From Clostridia bacterium (lineage in GTDB: Bacteria; Bacillota; Clostridia; Christensenellales; Pumilibacteraceae): a stretch of 49,300 nt of DNA. The position numbers and the translations under genes were made by a program. Numbering within the stretch: position 1 is the stretch's first letter; every line of letters starts with the position of its first letter. The notes beneath the pieces were generated by a model that was given only the letters and a program-made list of their open reading frames with translations, was not told the DNA's origin and searched no databases. Below are positions 1 to 9,460 of the stretch, in pieces. The stretch spans positions 1-49,300 of the forward strand of contig JAAVYI010000019.1 in assembly GCA_022791055.1 (NCBI GenBank). Direction: 5' to 3'.

Positions 1-1
1 A

Positions 2-127
2 TCTATTATCCGTAATTTGAAGAATTTTGTGCTTGAAGTGGGCAAAGATTTTACGTTTATCGGCGAAGAATACCGATTGCAAGTCGGCAATCACGATTTG
101 GTTGTTAAAAAGTTAAGCTTCAAGTAG
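2..127 (+). pseudogene. 3' remnant of a DUF1016 (YhcG-type) nuclease gene
   Basis: An open frame runs in from the left edge and stops at TAG 125-127. Its 41 codons begin SIIRNLKNFVLEVGKDFTF and continue with an IGEEYRLQVG segment. This matches the conserved start of the PD-(D/E)XK nuclease part of DUF1016/YhcG proteins, whose family pattern is roughly F-I-R-N-L-K-x-F-x-L-E-L-G-x-x-F-x-F-V-G-x-Q-Y-R-L-x-V-G-G. After the VG the match is lost: the family continues into the catalytic D-x-x-(F/Y)-x-x-D-L-L-F-Y-H stretch, but here the frame reads NHDLVVKKLSFK and stops. The nuclease motif is therefore missing. The family assignment is from memory of its consensus. It may be the scar of a mobile or defence element next to the AraC gene. 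Confidence 0.6.
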
Positions 128-151
128 TGCAAGATTTTTCACCGGATCTGC

Positions 152-817
152 ATGAACAGCAATTGGTACGCCATACAAAAGGGCGAAATTTTGTTCATTC
201 CCAATTACGGCGTGCATTATTTCGATATTCGGGAAGGGACGGAAACGATCGCGATTTTGATCGGAGAAAACTACTTGGATACGCTCAAAAACATGCTGCG
301 GCTTAACAAAATATGTTTTCCCGTTTTAATGCAGGAAAAGGACAAGAACCGTCGCGCGATCGAATTTTTATTACAGTGGAGCAACGACAAGCCGAATTGC
401 AACAAAATACAACATCAAGGATTCAGTAATCTTTTTTTGGGTGAGTTGTATAAAGAATACGGATTGGTCAAGGAAGTACAAAGCAAACCGAACAATGCCG
501 TGATCGACGCAATGCAGTATATCCAACAAAATTTGGAACACGAAATAACGGTCGAAGCGGTGGCCGGACGAACGGGATACAGTAAAAATCACTTTGCCAA
601 ACTGTTTCACGAAACGGTCGGACAAACGTTCCGCGATTACGTTAATTCGCAACGCGTCGAGATGGTTCGGGAAATGCTCGAAAACGATCCGCAAAAAACG
701 ATAGTAGATATCGCGTTTGCTTCCGGATTCGATTCCATGGCTACGTTTTACCGCGCCTACGAAAAACGGTTCGGTAAGCCTCCGCGACAAAACGCGGGGG
801 GGGGAGAGGATTGTTGA
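152..817 (+). CDS. AraC-family transcriptional regulator, probably 5'-truncated
   Basis: The 221-aa protein has the two C-terminal AraC helix-turn-helix motifs at about residues 115-215: an ITVEAVAGRTGYSKNHFAKLF helix pair split after the glycine, then the hallmark IVDIAFASGF...FYRAYEKRFGKPP. About 100 residues precede them and include only the end of a cupin sensor (KGEILFIPNYGVHYF, the usual K-G-D-I-L-x-I-P-P-x-x-x-H pattern). Full members are about 280-300 aa, so the first strands of the cupin are missing. No ribosome site precedes the ATG, and the upstream sequence is the DUF1016 remnant in the same frame, so the 5' end was probably lost in a rearrangement. The C-terminal codons contain a run of nine G (796-804). 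It presumably controlled the sugar-transport operon that follows. Confidence 0.8.
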   Translation: MNSNWYAIQKGEILFIPNYGVHYFDIREGTETIAILIGENYLDTLKNMLRLNKICFPVLMQEKDKNRRAIEFLLQWSNDKPNCNKIQHQGFSNLFLGELYKEYGLVKEVQSKPNNAVIDAMQYIQQNLEHEITVEAVAGRTGYSKNHFAKLFHETVGQTFRDYVNSQRVEMVREMLENDPQKTIVDIAFASGFDSMATFYRAYEKRFGKPPRQNAGGGEDC

Positions 818-907
818 CGGCATACCTGCACGGACGTCGCCGTCGAGCGTACCGAAGATATAGTGCGGTATAGCGACGTGTAAACCGTAAAAATCGTTAA
901 TTTTGAG

Positions 908-949
908 ACATACTGAATTCATTTTGAGTGGAAACGGTATGTTTTTTTT
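908..949 (+). terminator. possible terminator after the AraC gene
   Basis: ACATAC (908-913) and GTATGT (937-942) can pair around a long loop that itself contains TTC/GAA, and eight T follow (942-949). The stem is short, so this is weak. A TATAAT at 963-968 lies just downstream, but I see no good -35 box for it. Confidence 0.3.
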
Positions 950-1001
950 GTTATGATAAATATATAATGATTCATACAATCAAAATCCGACGGAGGAAAT
1001 T

Positions 1002-2693
1002 ATGAAGAGAAGAAAACCGATAGCGTTGATCCTGAGTGTTCTCATGGCTTTTTCGGTGGCGAGTTTTGTCGGTTGCAAAGATAACGACGATCCGTTTGTC
1101 GAAAAACTCGATCCGACCAGAACGCAGATCTACGTATACAACTATTATGCGGGTTTCCGCGCGGATTGGTTATTGTCCGCCAAAAAGCAGTTTGAAGAAA
1201 TGTATAAGGATTATCCCGGCGTAGACGGTAAAGTGGGCGTGCAGATTCTGATGGATAACCGCAAACAGGAATTTAACGACGCCGCTTCTACCGTAAGAAA
1301 CGGCACCAACGAAGTGTATTTTACCGAGGGGACATCCTTTCACGGCCTATATAACGGCGACGGTCTTTACGATATGACCGAATGGATGACCGAGCCGCTG
1401 ACCGAGTTCGGCGAAACGCGGTCGATAGCCGACAAAATGACCGCCGAACAGCGCGAATATATGGGCGTGGAAATCGATGGCAAAGAGCGGTATTTCTCGC
1501 TTCCCAATTACAGCGGTTTTTCGGGCATTGTTTATAACAAAGACCTTTTCAAGTCGAAAGGCTTTTACTACAAAAAAGGTCATGAAAGCGCTTCGAGCAT
1601 ATACGACAAATTTACGGGAGACACGACCGATCTTTCCTCGGGGCCGGACGGCGAGTACGGCACGTACGACGACGGTATGCCCGCAACGTACGAAGAATTT
1701 TACACGCTGTGCAATTATATCAAGGGTTCCGGCGTGGTGCCGTTCATTTGGACCGGCGTGCATTATAAGGCGTATTTCGGTAAACTCATGATGTCGCTTG
1801 TTGCCGATTACGAAGGCCCGGAAGAAACCCGTCTCAACTTCTCTCCGGACGGCGTGTCGCACACGCTGATAAACGCCGACGGAACGTCGTATCAAAACAG
1901 CAAAGAACAAGGTTTTGTGATCAACGAAAGCAACGCGTATGAGCTAGCGCGTCAGGAAGGCCGTCTCAAAGCCACCGAGTTTATCAAAGAGATTCTCGAT
2001 ACCTCGGAATGGCAATCTTCGAACGCATACGAAGGCGTTGTGTCTCATACCGACGCGCAGGCTTTGTATTTAAGTTCGGGGATGGACGGCAACAGACAAA
2101 TCGCCATGCTGATAGACGGCTCGTGGTGGGAAGGCGAAGCGACCGATGCGTTCGACGACACGGCTATACGGTATAACGCGGGCAACAAATACGAACGCAA
2201 CTTCGGTTTTTTGCCGCTGCCCAAAGCGGACAAAACGAAGAAGGGACAGCGCACCATATTGGACGACTTGGGTAGCATGGTGTTCGTCAAAGCCACGCTC
2301 GCGCCCGAAAAGGAAGATATCGTGGGCAAGTTCATACGATTCATGAATTCGGACAAAATGTTAAGCGAATTCACGCGCATCACTTCGGCGCTTAAAGCGC
2401 TCGACTACGAAGTGGCCGAAGAAGACTATGCGCAGATGACGACGTTTGCCAAAGATCTATGGGAAATGCGTAAGAGTTCGAATATGGTGTATAACGTTTC
2501 CGATACCCCGCTTGTCGTCAATAATAGATCGTATTTCGCATTCAACACCTATTGGTATACGCGCGTAAACGGCAGATCGTACCAGTACGCTTCCGAAGCC
2601 ATACACGCCAATCCGTCCGCTTCGGTACGTGAAATTTTCCAAGGAATGATCGACTATCAATCGAGTAACTGGTGGAACGAGCTTTCCAAATAG
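1002..2693 (+). CDS. extracellular solute-binding lipoprotein of a CUT1 sugar ABC transporter
   Basis: A 563-aa protein with a typical lipoprotein signal: basic start MKRRK, hydrophobic stretch, and a lipobox ending FVGC with Cys25 as the lipid-modified residue. The body has the look of large CUT1 binding proteins (UgpB/LipO type): a VYNYYAGFRADWL opening, a YSGFSGIVYNKDLF hinge segment and a later DGSWWEGEA stretch. It should sit on the outer face of the membrane and deliver an oligosaccharide to the permeases encoded next. GGAGGAAATT lies directly before the ATG. It is the first gene of a run of eight plus-strand genes (1002-15843) with short gaps. The substrate is not visible from sequence; the locus suggests an arabinose-containing or otherwise decorated plant or host glycan. 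Confidence 0.9.
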   Translation: MKRRKPIALILSVLMAFSVASFVGCKDNDDPFVEKLDPTRTQIYVYNYYAGFRADWLLSAKKQFEEMYKDYPGVDGKVGVQILMDNRKQEFNDAASTVRNGTNEVYFTEGTSFHGLYNGDGLYDMTEWMTEPLTEFGETRSIADKMTAEQREYMGVEIDGKERYFSLPNYSGFSGIVYNKDLFKSKGFYYKKGHESASSIYDKFTGDTTDLSSGPDGEYGTYDDGMPATYEEFYTLCNYIKGSGVVPFIWTGVHYKAYFGKLMMSLVADYEGPEETRLNFSPDGVSHTLINADGTSYQNSKEQGFVINESNAYELARQEGRLKATEFIKEILDTSEWQSSNAYEGVVSHTDAQALYLSSGMDGNRQIAMLIDGSWWEGEATDAFDDTAIRYNAGNKYERNFGFLPLPKADKTKKGQRTILDDLGSMVFVKATLAPEKEDIVGKFIRFMNSDKMLSEFTRITSALKALDYEVAEEDYAQMTTFAKDLWEMRKSSNMVYNVSDTPLVVNNRSYFAFNTYWYTRVNGRSYQYASEAIHANPSASVREIFQGMIDYQSSNWWNELSK

Positions 2694-2701
2694 GGGGACG
2701 A

Positions 2702-3664
2702 ATGGACGAAAAGCAACAACTCGCCACAAAGCTGGTTGCGTCGCGCAAAAAAATGAGTTCACGCGGCAGTAAACGCGATTTGGCGTTCTATTCGGTCTTT
2801 ATGATTTGGCCGGTACTGCATTTCTGCGTGTTCTATATCGCCATTAACTTCAATTCGTTGCTTTTGACCTTTCAAAAGATCGATTTGGCGTCGGGAGCGA
2901 CAACTTGGACGCTGTTCGGCAATCTCGGAACGGCTTTGAATCGCATCTTTACCAACCCGGAACTGGTGGAAGCGTTCGGCAATTCGTTGCTTGCGTACTT
3001 TGTGCCGTTGGTTATTGCCACGCCGCTCGCATTGCTGTTTTCCTATTATGTCTACAAAAAGATGCCGCTTGCAGGCCTGTTCCGCGTCATGTTGTTTTTG
3101 CCGAGCATCATTTCGGCGATCATCATGAGCGTTATCTTCAAGTTCTTTGTAGACAGCGCGATACCCGAGTTTGTCAGTCTGATTACCGGCGGCAACAAGA
3201 CGATTGAGGGCATGATGGCAAACCCCAATACGCGGTTCGGCACCATTATGTTCTATAATATATGGGGCTGTTTCGGCGTCAACTGCTTGATGTACGTCAA
3301 CTCGATGAACGATATTCCGCCCGAGCAGGTAGAAGCCGCGCATCTCGACGGCGCGACCGGCTTTAAGGAATTTTGGTACATCAGTTTGCCCAACGTGTTT
3401 TCCACGCTCGCCACGTTTCTCATTGCGGGCGTTGCGGGACTGTTCACAAACCAGTTCAACCTGTTCAACTTCTACGGTGACGCCGCGCCTGCGGGACTTA
3501 CGACGTACGGATATTGGATGTACAAACAGACGCTCTACGCAGCATCGTCTCCCGCGCAAATGCCGATCGTCGCGGCAATGGGAATTTGGATGACGTTGGT
3601 CGCCGTGCCGCTTACGTTGGCGGTGCGTAAATTGTTTGATAAATTCGGTCCGAGCGCGGAATAA
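2702..3664 (+). CDS. sugar ABC transporter permease (MalF/UgpA type)
   Basis: A 320-aa polytopic membrane protein with about six hydrophobic segments and the binding-protein-dependent permease signature near residues 210-240 (QVEAAHLDGATGFKEFWYIS, the E-A-A-x-x-D-G-A loop that docks on the ATPase). I place the start at ATG 2702, eight bases after the previous stop and just behind AGGGGG. An upstream in-frame GTG at 2672 would overlap the binding-protein gene and has no ribosome site. It pairs with the permease at 3677 to form the heterodimeric channel. No ATPase gene occurs in the locus, so a shared MsiK-type ATPase encoded elsewhere is inferred. Confidence 0.92.
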   Translation: MDEKQQLATKLVASRKKMSSRGSKRDLAFYSVFMIWPVLHFCVFYIAINFNSLLLTFQKIDLASGATTWTLFGNLGTALNRIFTNPELVEAFGNSLLAYFVPLVIATPLALLFSYYVYKKMPLAGLFRVMLFLPSIISAIIMSVIFKFFVDSAIPEFVSLITGGNKTIEGMMANPNTRFGTIMFYNIWGCFGVNCLMYVNSMNDIPPEQVEAAHLDGATGFKEFWYISLPNVFSTLATFLIAGVAGLFTNQFNLFNFYGDAAPAGLTTYGYWMYKQTLYAASSPAQMPIVAAMGIWMTLVAVPLTLAVRKLFDKFGPSAE

Positions 3665-3676
3665 GGGGAAAGGGCT

Positions 3677-4570
3677 ATGAAAAGAGAAAAAGCAAAAGCA
3701 ACCCGCACCCGATTCTCACCCGTGATGATCGCCATGTGCGTGATTCTGTGTCTGTACGTGATTTCGCTGATTTTGCCGTTTGCGTGGGGATTCATCAACT
3801 CGTTCAAATCGCGGCTCGACTTCTTGCACAATTCCATCGGACTTCCCGAACAGTGGGTGTGGAACTACGGCACGGTGTTTAAGCACTTCCGCGTCATGAT
3901 CACCAACGACAAAGTGGGACAGAAGTTCGTTACTTTGCCCGCCATGTTCGGTAATGCGATTTTATATTCGCTCGGTTCCGCGATCGTGTCGGCGATCGTG
4001 CCGTGCATGACGGCGTATTTGTGCGCTCGGTTTCGCTACAAGTTCAGCAACGTAATGTACAATATCGTTATCATCACCATGATATTGCCTATCATCGGCA
4101 ACGGACCCGCCCGAATCCAAATTACCCGCGCGATCGGGCTGTACGACAGCATTTGGGGAATGTGGATCATCAACGCGGGATTTACCGGCCTGTACTTTCT
4201 GGTGTTTTACAACGTGTTCAAGTCGCTCCCCAAGGACTTTACCGACGCGGCGAAAATCGACGGCGCGAACAATTTGCAGATCGTCTTGCGCGTGGCGCTT
4301 CCCGTTGTGCGAAACGCACTCTTAACGATCATACTCATAAAGTTTATAGAATTTTGGAACGATTACCAAACGCCGCTCGTGTATATGCCGTCGTATCCCA
4401 CGGTGGCATACGGGTTGCACTTAATGGAGAAAACGACCGAGAACGCCATGAATACCGTGCCTATGCGCATGGCGGCGAGCATGATCATGTTTTTGCCCAT
4501 TATCATCGTGTTCTTGGTGTTGCAAAAGCGCTTGTTGGGCAACCTGATGGTGGGCGGCTTAAAAGGGTAA
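3677..4570 (+). CDS. sugar ABC transporter permease (MalG/UgpE type)
   Basis: A 297-aa membrane protein with the second CUT1 permease pattern: a short N-terminal tail, a TM segment near residue 20-40, and the EAA loop at about residues 190-215 (DFTDAAKIDGANNLQIVLRV). It ends in GGLKG, the normal C-terminus for MalG-like subunits (here and again in the second permease pair, which ends GAIKG). AAGGGGAAAGG precedes the ATG, and the gap to the upstream permease is 12 bases. Together with the upstream permease and the lipoprotein at 1002 it makes a complete importer apart from the nucleotide-binding subunit. Confidence 0.92.
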   Translation: MKREKAKATRTRFSPVMIAMCVILCLYVISLILPFAWGFINSFKSRLDFLHNSIGLPEQWVWNYGTVFKHFRVMITNDKVGQKFVTLPAMFGNAILYSLGSAIVSAIVPCMTAYLCARFRYKFSNVMYNIVIITMILPIIGNGPARIQITRAIGLYDSIWGMWIINAGFTGLYFLVFYNVFKSLPKDFTDAAKIDGANNLQIVLRVALPVVRNALLTIILIKFIEFWNDYQTPLVYMPSYPTVAYGLHLMEKTTENAMNTVPMRMAASMIMFLPIIIVFLVLQKRLLGNLMVGGLKG

Positions 4571-4602
4571 CAAAAAACGTTATATCCGAAAAGGAGGAAG
4601 AA

Positions 4603-7431
4603 ATGGGTCAAAAAAGTAAAATCGGACAAAGAACGACGCGCGCGATGCTCGTACTGCTCGTTCTTTGTCTGGCAATGTGCGTTATGCCTTATGTGTTTTC
4701 GCAGTCCGATGCGGCCGAAGATGCGGCCGTACCCGCGTATACCGTGGGCCAAAAGTCGTCGGCAAAATACGGCACGAACGAGACGTTCGGCATAACGGGA
4801 TTACAAATAGCATTGGCGCCGCAGGAGAGTATCACGTTCAACACGCTGATCGCGCTTGCCGATATCGATCCCGCCGCGCCGCTTATAGAAGCCAACGTCA
4901 CGCCGTCGCTTCGGGGTGCGCAGGATTTCCGCAGACTGTTTTTTACGTTTGCCGATGCTTTGAATCCGGACATTTTCTTTACGGTGCAGTACCGCAACTG
5001 GGAAAACGAATCCAAAACGATCGTATCCGCCATGGCGAACGGGCAGGATTATATGAGTGTGGAGTGGTATACCGGCAAGATTTTCCACGGTAAGGACGAG
5101 TGGCACACCACGTGTCAGTACGCGTTTTCCGGCGTGTATACCGACGGCCGCGATCATGCCGACAGGCCGATTCGTATTTGGTACGACGACCAAGCCAAAC
5201 AGGCGTATTACGATAAGCAGTATACCGACAAGGGCGTTGCCGCAAAAGACAATCGCAAGGTCATTTGCGATTTCGTCGATCCGAATTTCGTTTCGGACAT
5301 TTGGACGGGGTTCAAGAGCGGTTACGTTCGGCTTTCCGTGTCCGCCGAAGAATATATCGGCGATACGGCCTATTTCGCGGTGACGCACGTTACGGGTATC
5401 GATCTGACGAAAGATTCCGTATACGAGCAACACAAACCCGTGATAACCGTAGACGCGCCGTTCGACCTCGATAACGTTCCGTTCGCCAAAGTCGGCGCTA
5501 CGTTCCCCCTACCCGCGGCGACGGCGGTCGACGCGCAGTTCGGCGTGTGCGAAGTTGCAAGTAAGGTCGAATTTGCCCAAACGCCAAACGGCGAAAAGAC
5601 CGCCGTGGCGGTACAAAACGGCAGATTTGCCACCGCAAACGCGGGGTATTATATCATTACGTATTCCGCCCGCGATCCGCTCGGCAACCAAACCGAAACG
5701 ACGGTAACGGTGCAAACGGGCGATGTGGACGACGTTACGCTTACCGTCGCACCGCCCGAAGTTCGCACCGCTGCGATCGGTACGCTCGTCGAAATTCCCG
5801 CGCCGAATAGCAATGCGCCCGTGACCGTAAAAGCGGTTTGCGGCGAACAAGAAATCATGATCGGCGACGACTACTCGTTCCGCCCCGAGAAGAGCGGAGA
5901 GTGGACGGTCACATATACCGCCGAGGACGTATGCGGACAAACCCAAACCGAAAGCTATACGCTGACCGTTACGGCGGGCGGCACGGTGTTCAAGGACGAA
6001 CCGGCGCTTGCACCCGTCATGATTTCGGGCGGGCGGTATTACTTGCCCGAACTTCGTGCGTATGCCTACTCGGGTGACGTTGCAACCGAAGTCGAGGCTA
6101 CCGTATCGGTCAAGGATCTGTCGGGCGAACGCGTCGTAGACAAAGGCGAAGTGTATATTCCGCGCGTGGCGAAACACGGCGACAGCGTGGAGATCGTGTA
6201 TAAGGCGGGCGAAGCCGAACTGAAACGGGAAGTCCGGTGTATCATGCCGTTTGTAGCAAACGACGGTCGTATGCGTTTGCAAATCGAAAACTACTTTATG
6301 GGCGAAGGCTTCGAACTGAAAAAAGACGATTTCTCCGCCGAAGTTGCGGCTGCCGACGCGAACGGGCAATGGATATTCGCCAAAGAGCAGATCCTGTCCG
6401 GTATCCGGGTGCAATTCTCTACGATCACCAAAAAATCCGAATTCGACGCGTTGTGCTTTACGGTATTCGACGCTACCGATCCGGAGCGCAGTATAACTTG
6501 CAAGATCGAACGGGAAAAAGAATACGATGCGTACAGGGGGACGGTGTATTCCGAAAACGCGTATTTTACGGTGGGCAAAATGCGGATCCTCGCGGGTTCG
6601 CTGTTCGATCCGAACACGCCCAACTCCAACGTAGTCGTGTCGTTCGAAAACGGCAAATGGGTATTCGACGCAGCCAAAACGTTTTCGATCGCGGCAGAAC
6701 GGTGGGACGACGGTACGCCGTTTACCGGCTTCGGCGGCAACAGTGTCTATATCGGGATGGCTTTCGAGGGGGCTACGCCGGGTAAAGCGTCGTATATGTT
6801 GACCGAAGTGAGTAACCAGTTGATTTCGGCCAACCCCGCCGACAGAATTGCGCCGGTGATCGAAATGCAGGGCGTATACGGCGGCATGTGCGAGGTAGGC
6901 AGATCGGCGACCGTGCAAAAGGCGTTTGCGTCCGACGCGCTCGATCCGATGATCTCGTTCGGCGTTACCGTACACGCGCCCGACGGCAGTATAGTTACGA
7001 GCAACGACGGCATACGCCTCGAAAACGTATCGCCCGAACGTATATACGAATTTACCCCCGATCGGTTCGGGATGTATTCGGTTGAATACATGGCGAGCGA
7101 TTCGTTCGGCAACGAGCAAAAGTTTGTGTACATCATTTCGGTTCTCGATAACGTTGCGCCCGAGATCGCGTTTTCCGGCGATCCGATGAAAACGGGTAAA
7201 GTCGGCGAAGCATTTATCATACCCGATGTTACGGTTACCGATAACGTGTCGGCGGCGGAAAATATTACCGTGTCGAGATACGTACGCACCGTATCGGGAC
7301 GCATGACGACGATCGGCGCAAAGAGCAATTCGTTTATCCCGTCGCGCAAAGGCGTGTATACCGTCTATGTAATAGCCCACGATGAAGCGGGCAACGTAGC
7401 CGTAAAGACGTACGACGTGACCGTCGCATAA
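4603..7431 (+). CDS. large secreted protein with repeated Ig-like domains
   Basis: A 942-aa protein of unknown exact function. The start is ATG 4603 behind AAAGGAGGAAG; an open frame extends upstream over the permease gene but only as a shadow. Residues about 16-35 form a signal or anchor segment ending near FSQSDA. Residues about 50-280 form a beta-rich domain with VEWYTGKIFHGKDEW and WTGFKSGYVRLSV, which resembles a carbohydrate-binding or concanavalin-like fold. Several Ig-like modules follow, each ending in a G-x-(Y/W)-x-V-x-Y-x-A-x-D-x-x-G-N pattern (for example near residues 370, 440, 830 and 930), as in bacterial DUF5011/HYR-type modules. There is no sorting motif. Its place between the permeases and the DUF4838 gene suggests a glycan-binding or scaffolding surface protein. 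Confidence 0.75.
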   Translation: MGQKSKIGQRTTRAMLVLLVLCLAMCVMPYVFSQSDAAEDAAVPAYTVGQKSSAKYGTNETFGITGLQIALAPQESITFNTLIALADIDPAAPLIEANVTPSLRGAQDFRRLFFTFADALNPDIFFTVQYRNWENESKTIVSAMANGQDYMSVEWYTGKIFHGKDEWHTTCQYAFSGVYTDGRDHADRPIRIWYDDQAKQAYYDKQYTDKGVAAKDNRKVICDFVDPNFVSDIWTGFKSGYVRLSVSAEEYIGDTAYFAVTHVTGIDLTKDSVYEQHKPVITVDAPFDLDNVPFAKVGATFPLPAATAVDAQFGVCEVASKVEFAQTPNGEKTAVAVQNGRFATANAGYYIITYSARDPLGNQTETTVTVQTGDVDDVTLTVAPPEVRTAAIGTLVEIPAPNSNAPVTVKAVCGEQEIMIGDDYSFRPEKSGEWTVTYTAEDVCGQTQTESYTLTVTAGGTVFKDEPALAPVMISGGRYYLPELRAYAYSGDVATEVEATVSVKDLSGERVVDKGEVYIPRVAKHGDSVEIVYKAGEAELKREVRCIMPFVANDGRMRLQIENYFMGEGFELKKDDFSAEVAAADANGQWIFAKEQILSGIRVQFSTITKKSEFDALCFTVFDATDPERSITCKIEREKEYDAYRGTVYSENAYFTVGKMRILAGSLFDPNTPNSNVVVSFENGKWVFDAAKTFSIAAERWDDGTPFTGFGGNSVYIGMAFEGATPGKASYMLTEVSNQLISANPADRIAPVIEMQGVYGGMCEVGRSATVQKAFASDALDPMISFGVTVHAPDGSIVTSNDGIRLENVSPERIYEFTPDRFGMYSVEYMASDSFGNEQKFVYIISVLDNVAPEIAFSGDPMKTGKVGEAFIIPDVTVTDNVSAAENITVSRYVRTVSGRMTTIGAKSNSFIPSRKGVYTVYVIAHDEAGNVAVKTYDVTVA

Positions 7432-7442
7432 GGGAGGTATTT

Positions 7443-9443
7443 ATGGAACGGAAAAGTCCGATCAAGATCATAACGCTGTTTGTAACGGCAATCCTATGTT
7501 TGGTTATAGCCGGTTGCAACGGTTGCGGCAATAGCGGAGGCGGCGGGACGAACGCGGGCGTCAAAACCCCCGTGACCGAACCCGAACAGCATTTGGTCGA
7601 GGGTACGTTACACGAAATCAAATGCACGCCCAACAGCCGCGTGTTCGTAACGGCGGACGGCACGAGCGACTATAAAATACTTTTGCCGCAAACCCCCAAC
7701 GACAACGAGCAGGCGGCGGCGCAGTATTTGGCGGATCGAATCGTAGACGCCGTTCGCGTGCGCCTGCCCATAGTAAACGAAACGCCCGATATGCGGTTTT
7801 CGGAGTCCGACAAGTATTTGGCCGTGGGAAATTGCCGCCTGTTTACCGAGGCGGGACTTACCATGACAAGCGAGTATCTCGGTGACCGCGGCGGCGTGTA
7901 TATCGTAAGCAAAGGCAACAGTGCGTTCATTCGATCCAATACCGCGTTCGGCGTAGAGGTAAGCGCGCAGATGTTTATGCAACGCGTGTTCGGTATGGAG
8001 ATCTATTCGAGCGATCTTATCGAGTACGACATCAAGCCGGGCGAAGAAGTCACGCTTCCCGATATCGAGATCACCGAACGTCCCGACTTCGACTATATTA
8101 CCACTCGACCCGAACCTTACCGCTACGATAAGCGTTCGGCGTGGGGCGATATGTTCATTCCCACCGATAAAGTGGGCGACGATTACCACAATACGTTCAC
8201 GTACTACAACGATGCGATCAGAAAAGCGCGCCCGGGTTGGGTGTCGACCCAAGGCAACCAACTGTGTTATACCGCGCACGGCGTTACCGAGGGCGAACAT
8301 TCGCTCGACGCCATGATCGACTACGGCGTAAACGAAATGATGCGCTATGCCGAGGCTTGCCCCGACCGCAACAACTTCTCGTTTACCCACCAAGACAACG
8401 AAGACAGTTGCGGCTGTCCGGCGTGCGGTGCCGAGTACGAAAAGTACGGCGCAAATTCGGCGGTGATCATTAAGTTCGTCAACAAAATGGCGGATAAGGT
8501 CAACGCCCGTCTCGAAGCGGAGTTCGAGAAAGGGACCGAGTGGGCGAGGAACGGCGACAAAGCGCGCAAAGTCAAGATATTCTTCTTTGCCTATAACGCC
8601 ACCAAAGAGCCGCCGGCAAAGAAAGTGGGCGACGCGTGGCAACCCATAGACGAAAGCGTCAAGTGCAATGAAAACGTGGGCGTGATCGCCGCCATGATCA
8701 AGGCCAATTTCACGTACGACCTCTACGACGAGCATAACCGCGAAACCTACGATATTATGATGGGCTGGGCGGCGTGTGCCGATACCATGACCACATGGCT
8801 GTACGACACCAACTTCACCAATTATATGTATCCGTTCAATTCTTTCGAGCAGGCGGCGGAAAGTTACAGATTCTGCAAGTCTATCGGCTCTATCGGTATG
8901 TTCAACCAAGGGATATGGAATGCCGGGAATCGCACGCACTTTTCTTGGTGGAAGGCGTATCGTACGGTAAATCTTTCGTGGGACGTCAATCAGGATATCG
9001 AAGTTTTGCGAAAAAAATATTTCAAAGCGATGTTCCGCGACGGCGCCGAAGCGATGGATAAAATGTACAACGAGTTGCTGGCGCACACCACCTGGATCCG
9101 CGACACGTTTGAGGAGATCAACGGCGGACTGTACGAAGAAACGGAGTTGCAAAAATTCTGGCCCAAGGGTGTTTTGGATCGGTTCAACGGCTATATCGCC
9201 GACGCGTATGCGGCAATACAACAATACCGCGAAACCGATTCGCGCTTGTACGATGTTTTGAAGAAAAATATCGATATCGAAAGTATGTTTCCTCGGTTTG
9301 CGACCATTCGGCTATACGGCAGTTACTATTCGCACGCCGACCTTGCCGCGATGAAAGCGGCGTTCAAGAAAGATTGCGAAGTGTTGAAGTTCACTAGATT
9401 CCGTGAATTCGTACCAATGGACACCATTACGGCGGACTGGTAA
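7443..9443 (+). CDS. DUF4838-domain lipoprotein, putative surface glycosidase-like protein
   Basis: A 666-aa lipoprotein with the lipobox VIAGC (Cys25) followed by a Gly/Asn/Ser-rich linker. Residues about 75-210 look like the GH20-type N-terminal alpha/beta domain (QYLADRIVDAVRVRLP, then KYLAVGNCRLFTEAG). Residues about 215-520 carry DUF4838 hallmarks: RPDFDYITTR, FSFTHQDNEDSCGCPACGAE and a MGWAACADTMTTWLYDTN stretch. DUF4838 proteins occur in polysaccharide-utilisation loci and resemble GH20 barrels, but to my knowledge their reaction is not settled, so I give no substrate. Start ATG 7443 follows GGGAGG, 11 bases after the previous stop. The gene is part of the operon-like run beginning at 1002. 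Confidence 0.85.
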   Translation: MERKSPIKIITLFVTAILCLVIAGCNGCGNSGGGGTNAGVKTPVTEPEQHLVEGTLHEIKCTPNSRVFVTADGTSDYKILLPQTPNDNEQAAAQYLADRIVDAVRVRLPIVNETPDMRFSESDKYLAVGNCRLFTEAGLTMTSEYLGDRGGVYIVSKGNSAFIRSNTAFGVEVSAQMFMQRVFGMEIYSSDLIEYDIKPGEEVTLPDIEITERPDFDYITTRPEPYRYDKRSAWGDMFIPTDKVGDDYHNTFTYYNDAIRKARPGWVSTQGNQLCYTAHGVTEGEHSLDAMIDYGVNEMMRYAEACPDRNNFSFTHQDNEDSCGCPACGAEYEKYGANSAVIIKFVNKMADKVNARLEAEFEKGTEWARNGDKARKVKIFFFAYNATKEPPAKKVGDAWQPIDESVKCNENVGVIAAMIKANFTYDLYDEHNRETYDIMMGWAACADTMTTWLYDTNFTNYMYPFNSFEQAAESYRFCKSIGSIGMFNQGIWNAGNRTHFSWWKAYRTVNLSWDVNQDIEVLRKKYFKAMFRDGAEAMDKMYNELLAHTTWIRDTFEEINGGLYEETELQKFWPKGVLDRFNGYIADAYAAIQQYRETDSRLYDVLKKNIDIESMFPRFATIRLYGSYYSHADLAAMKAAFKKDCEVLKFTRFREFVPMDTITADW

Positions 9444-9460
9444 AATAAAGGAGGAAGATT

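Noticed and set aside
4003..4602. N-terminal extension of the Ig-like protein
   Set aside because: It is a shadow frame over the permease gene; a strong ribosome site and signal peptide mark 4603 as the start.
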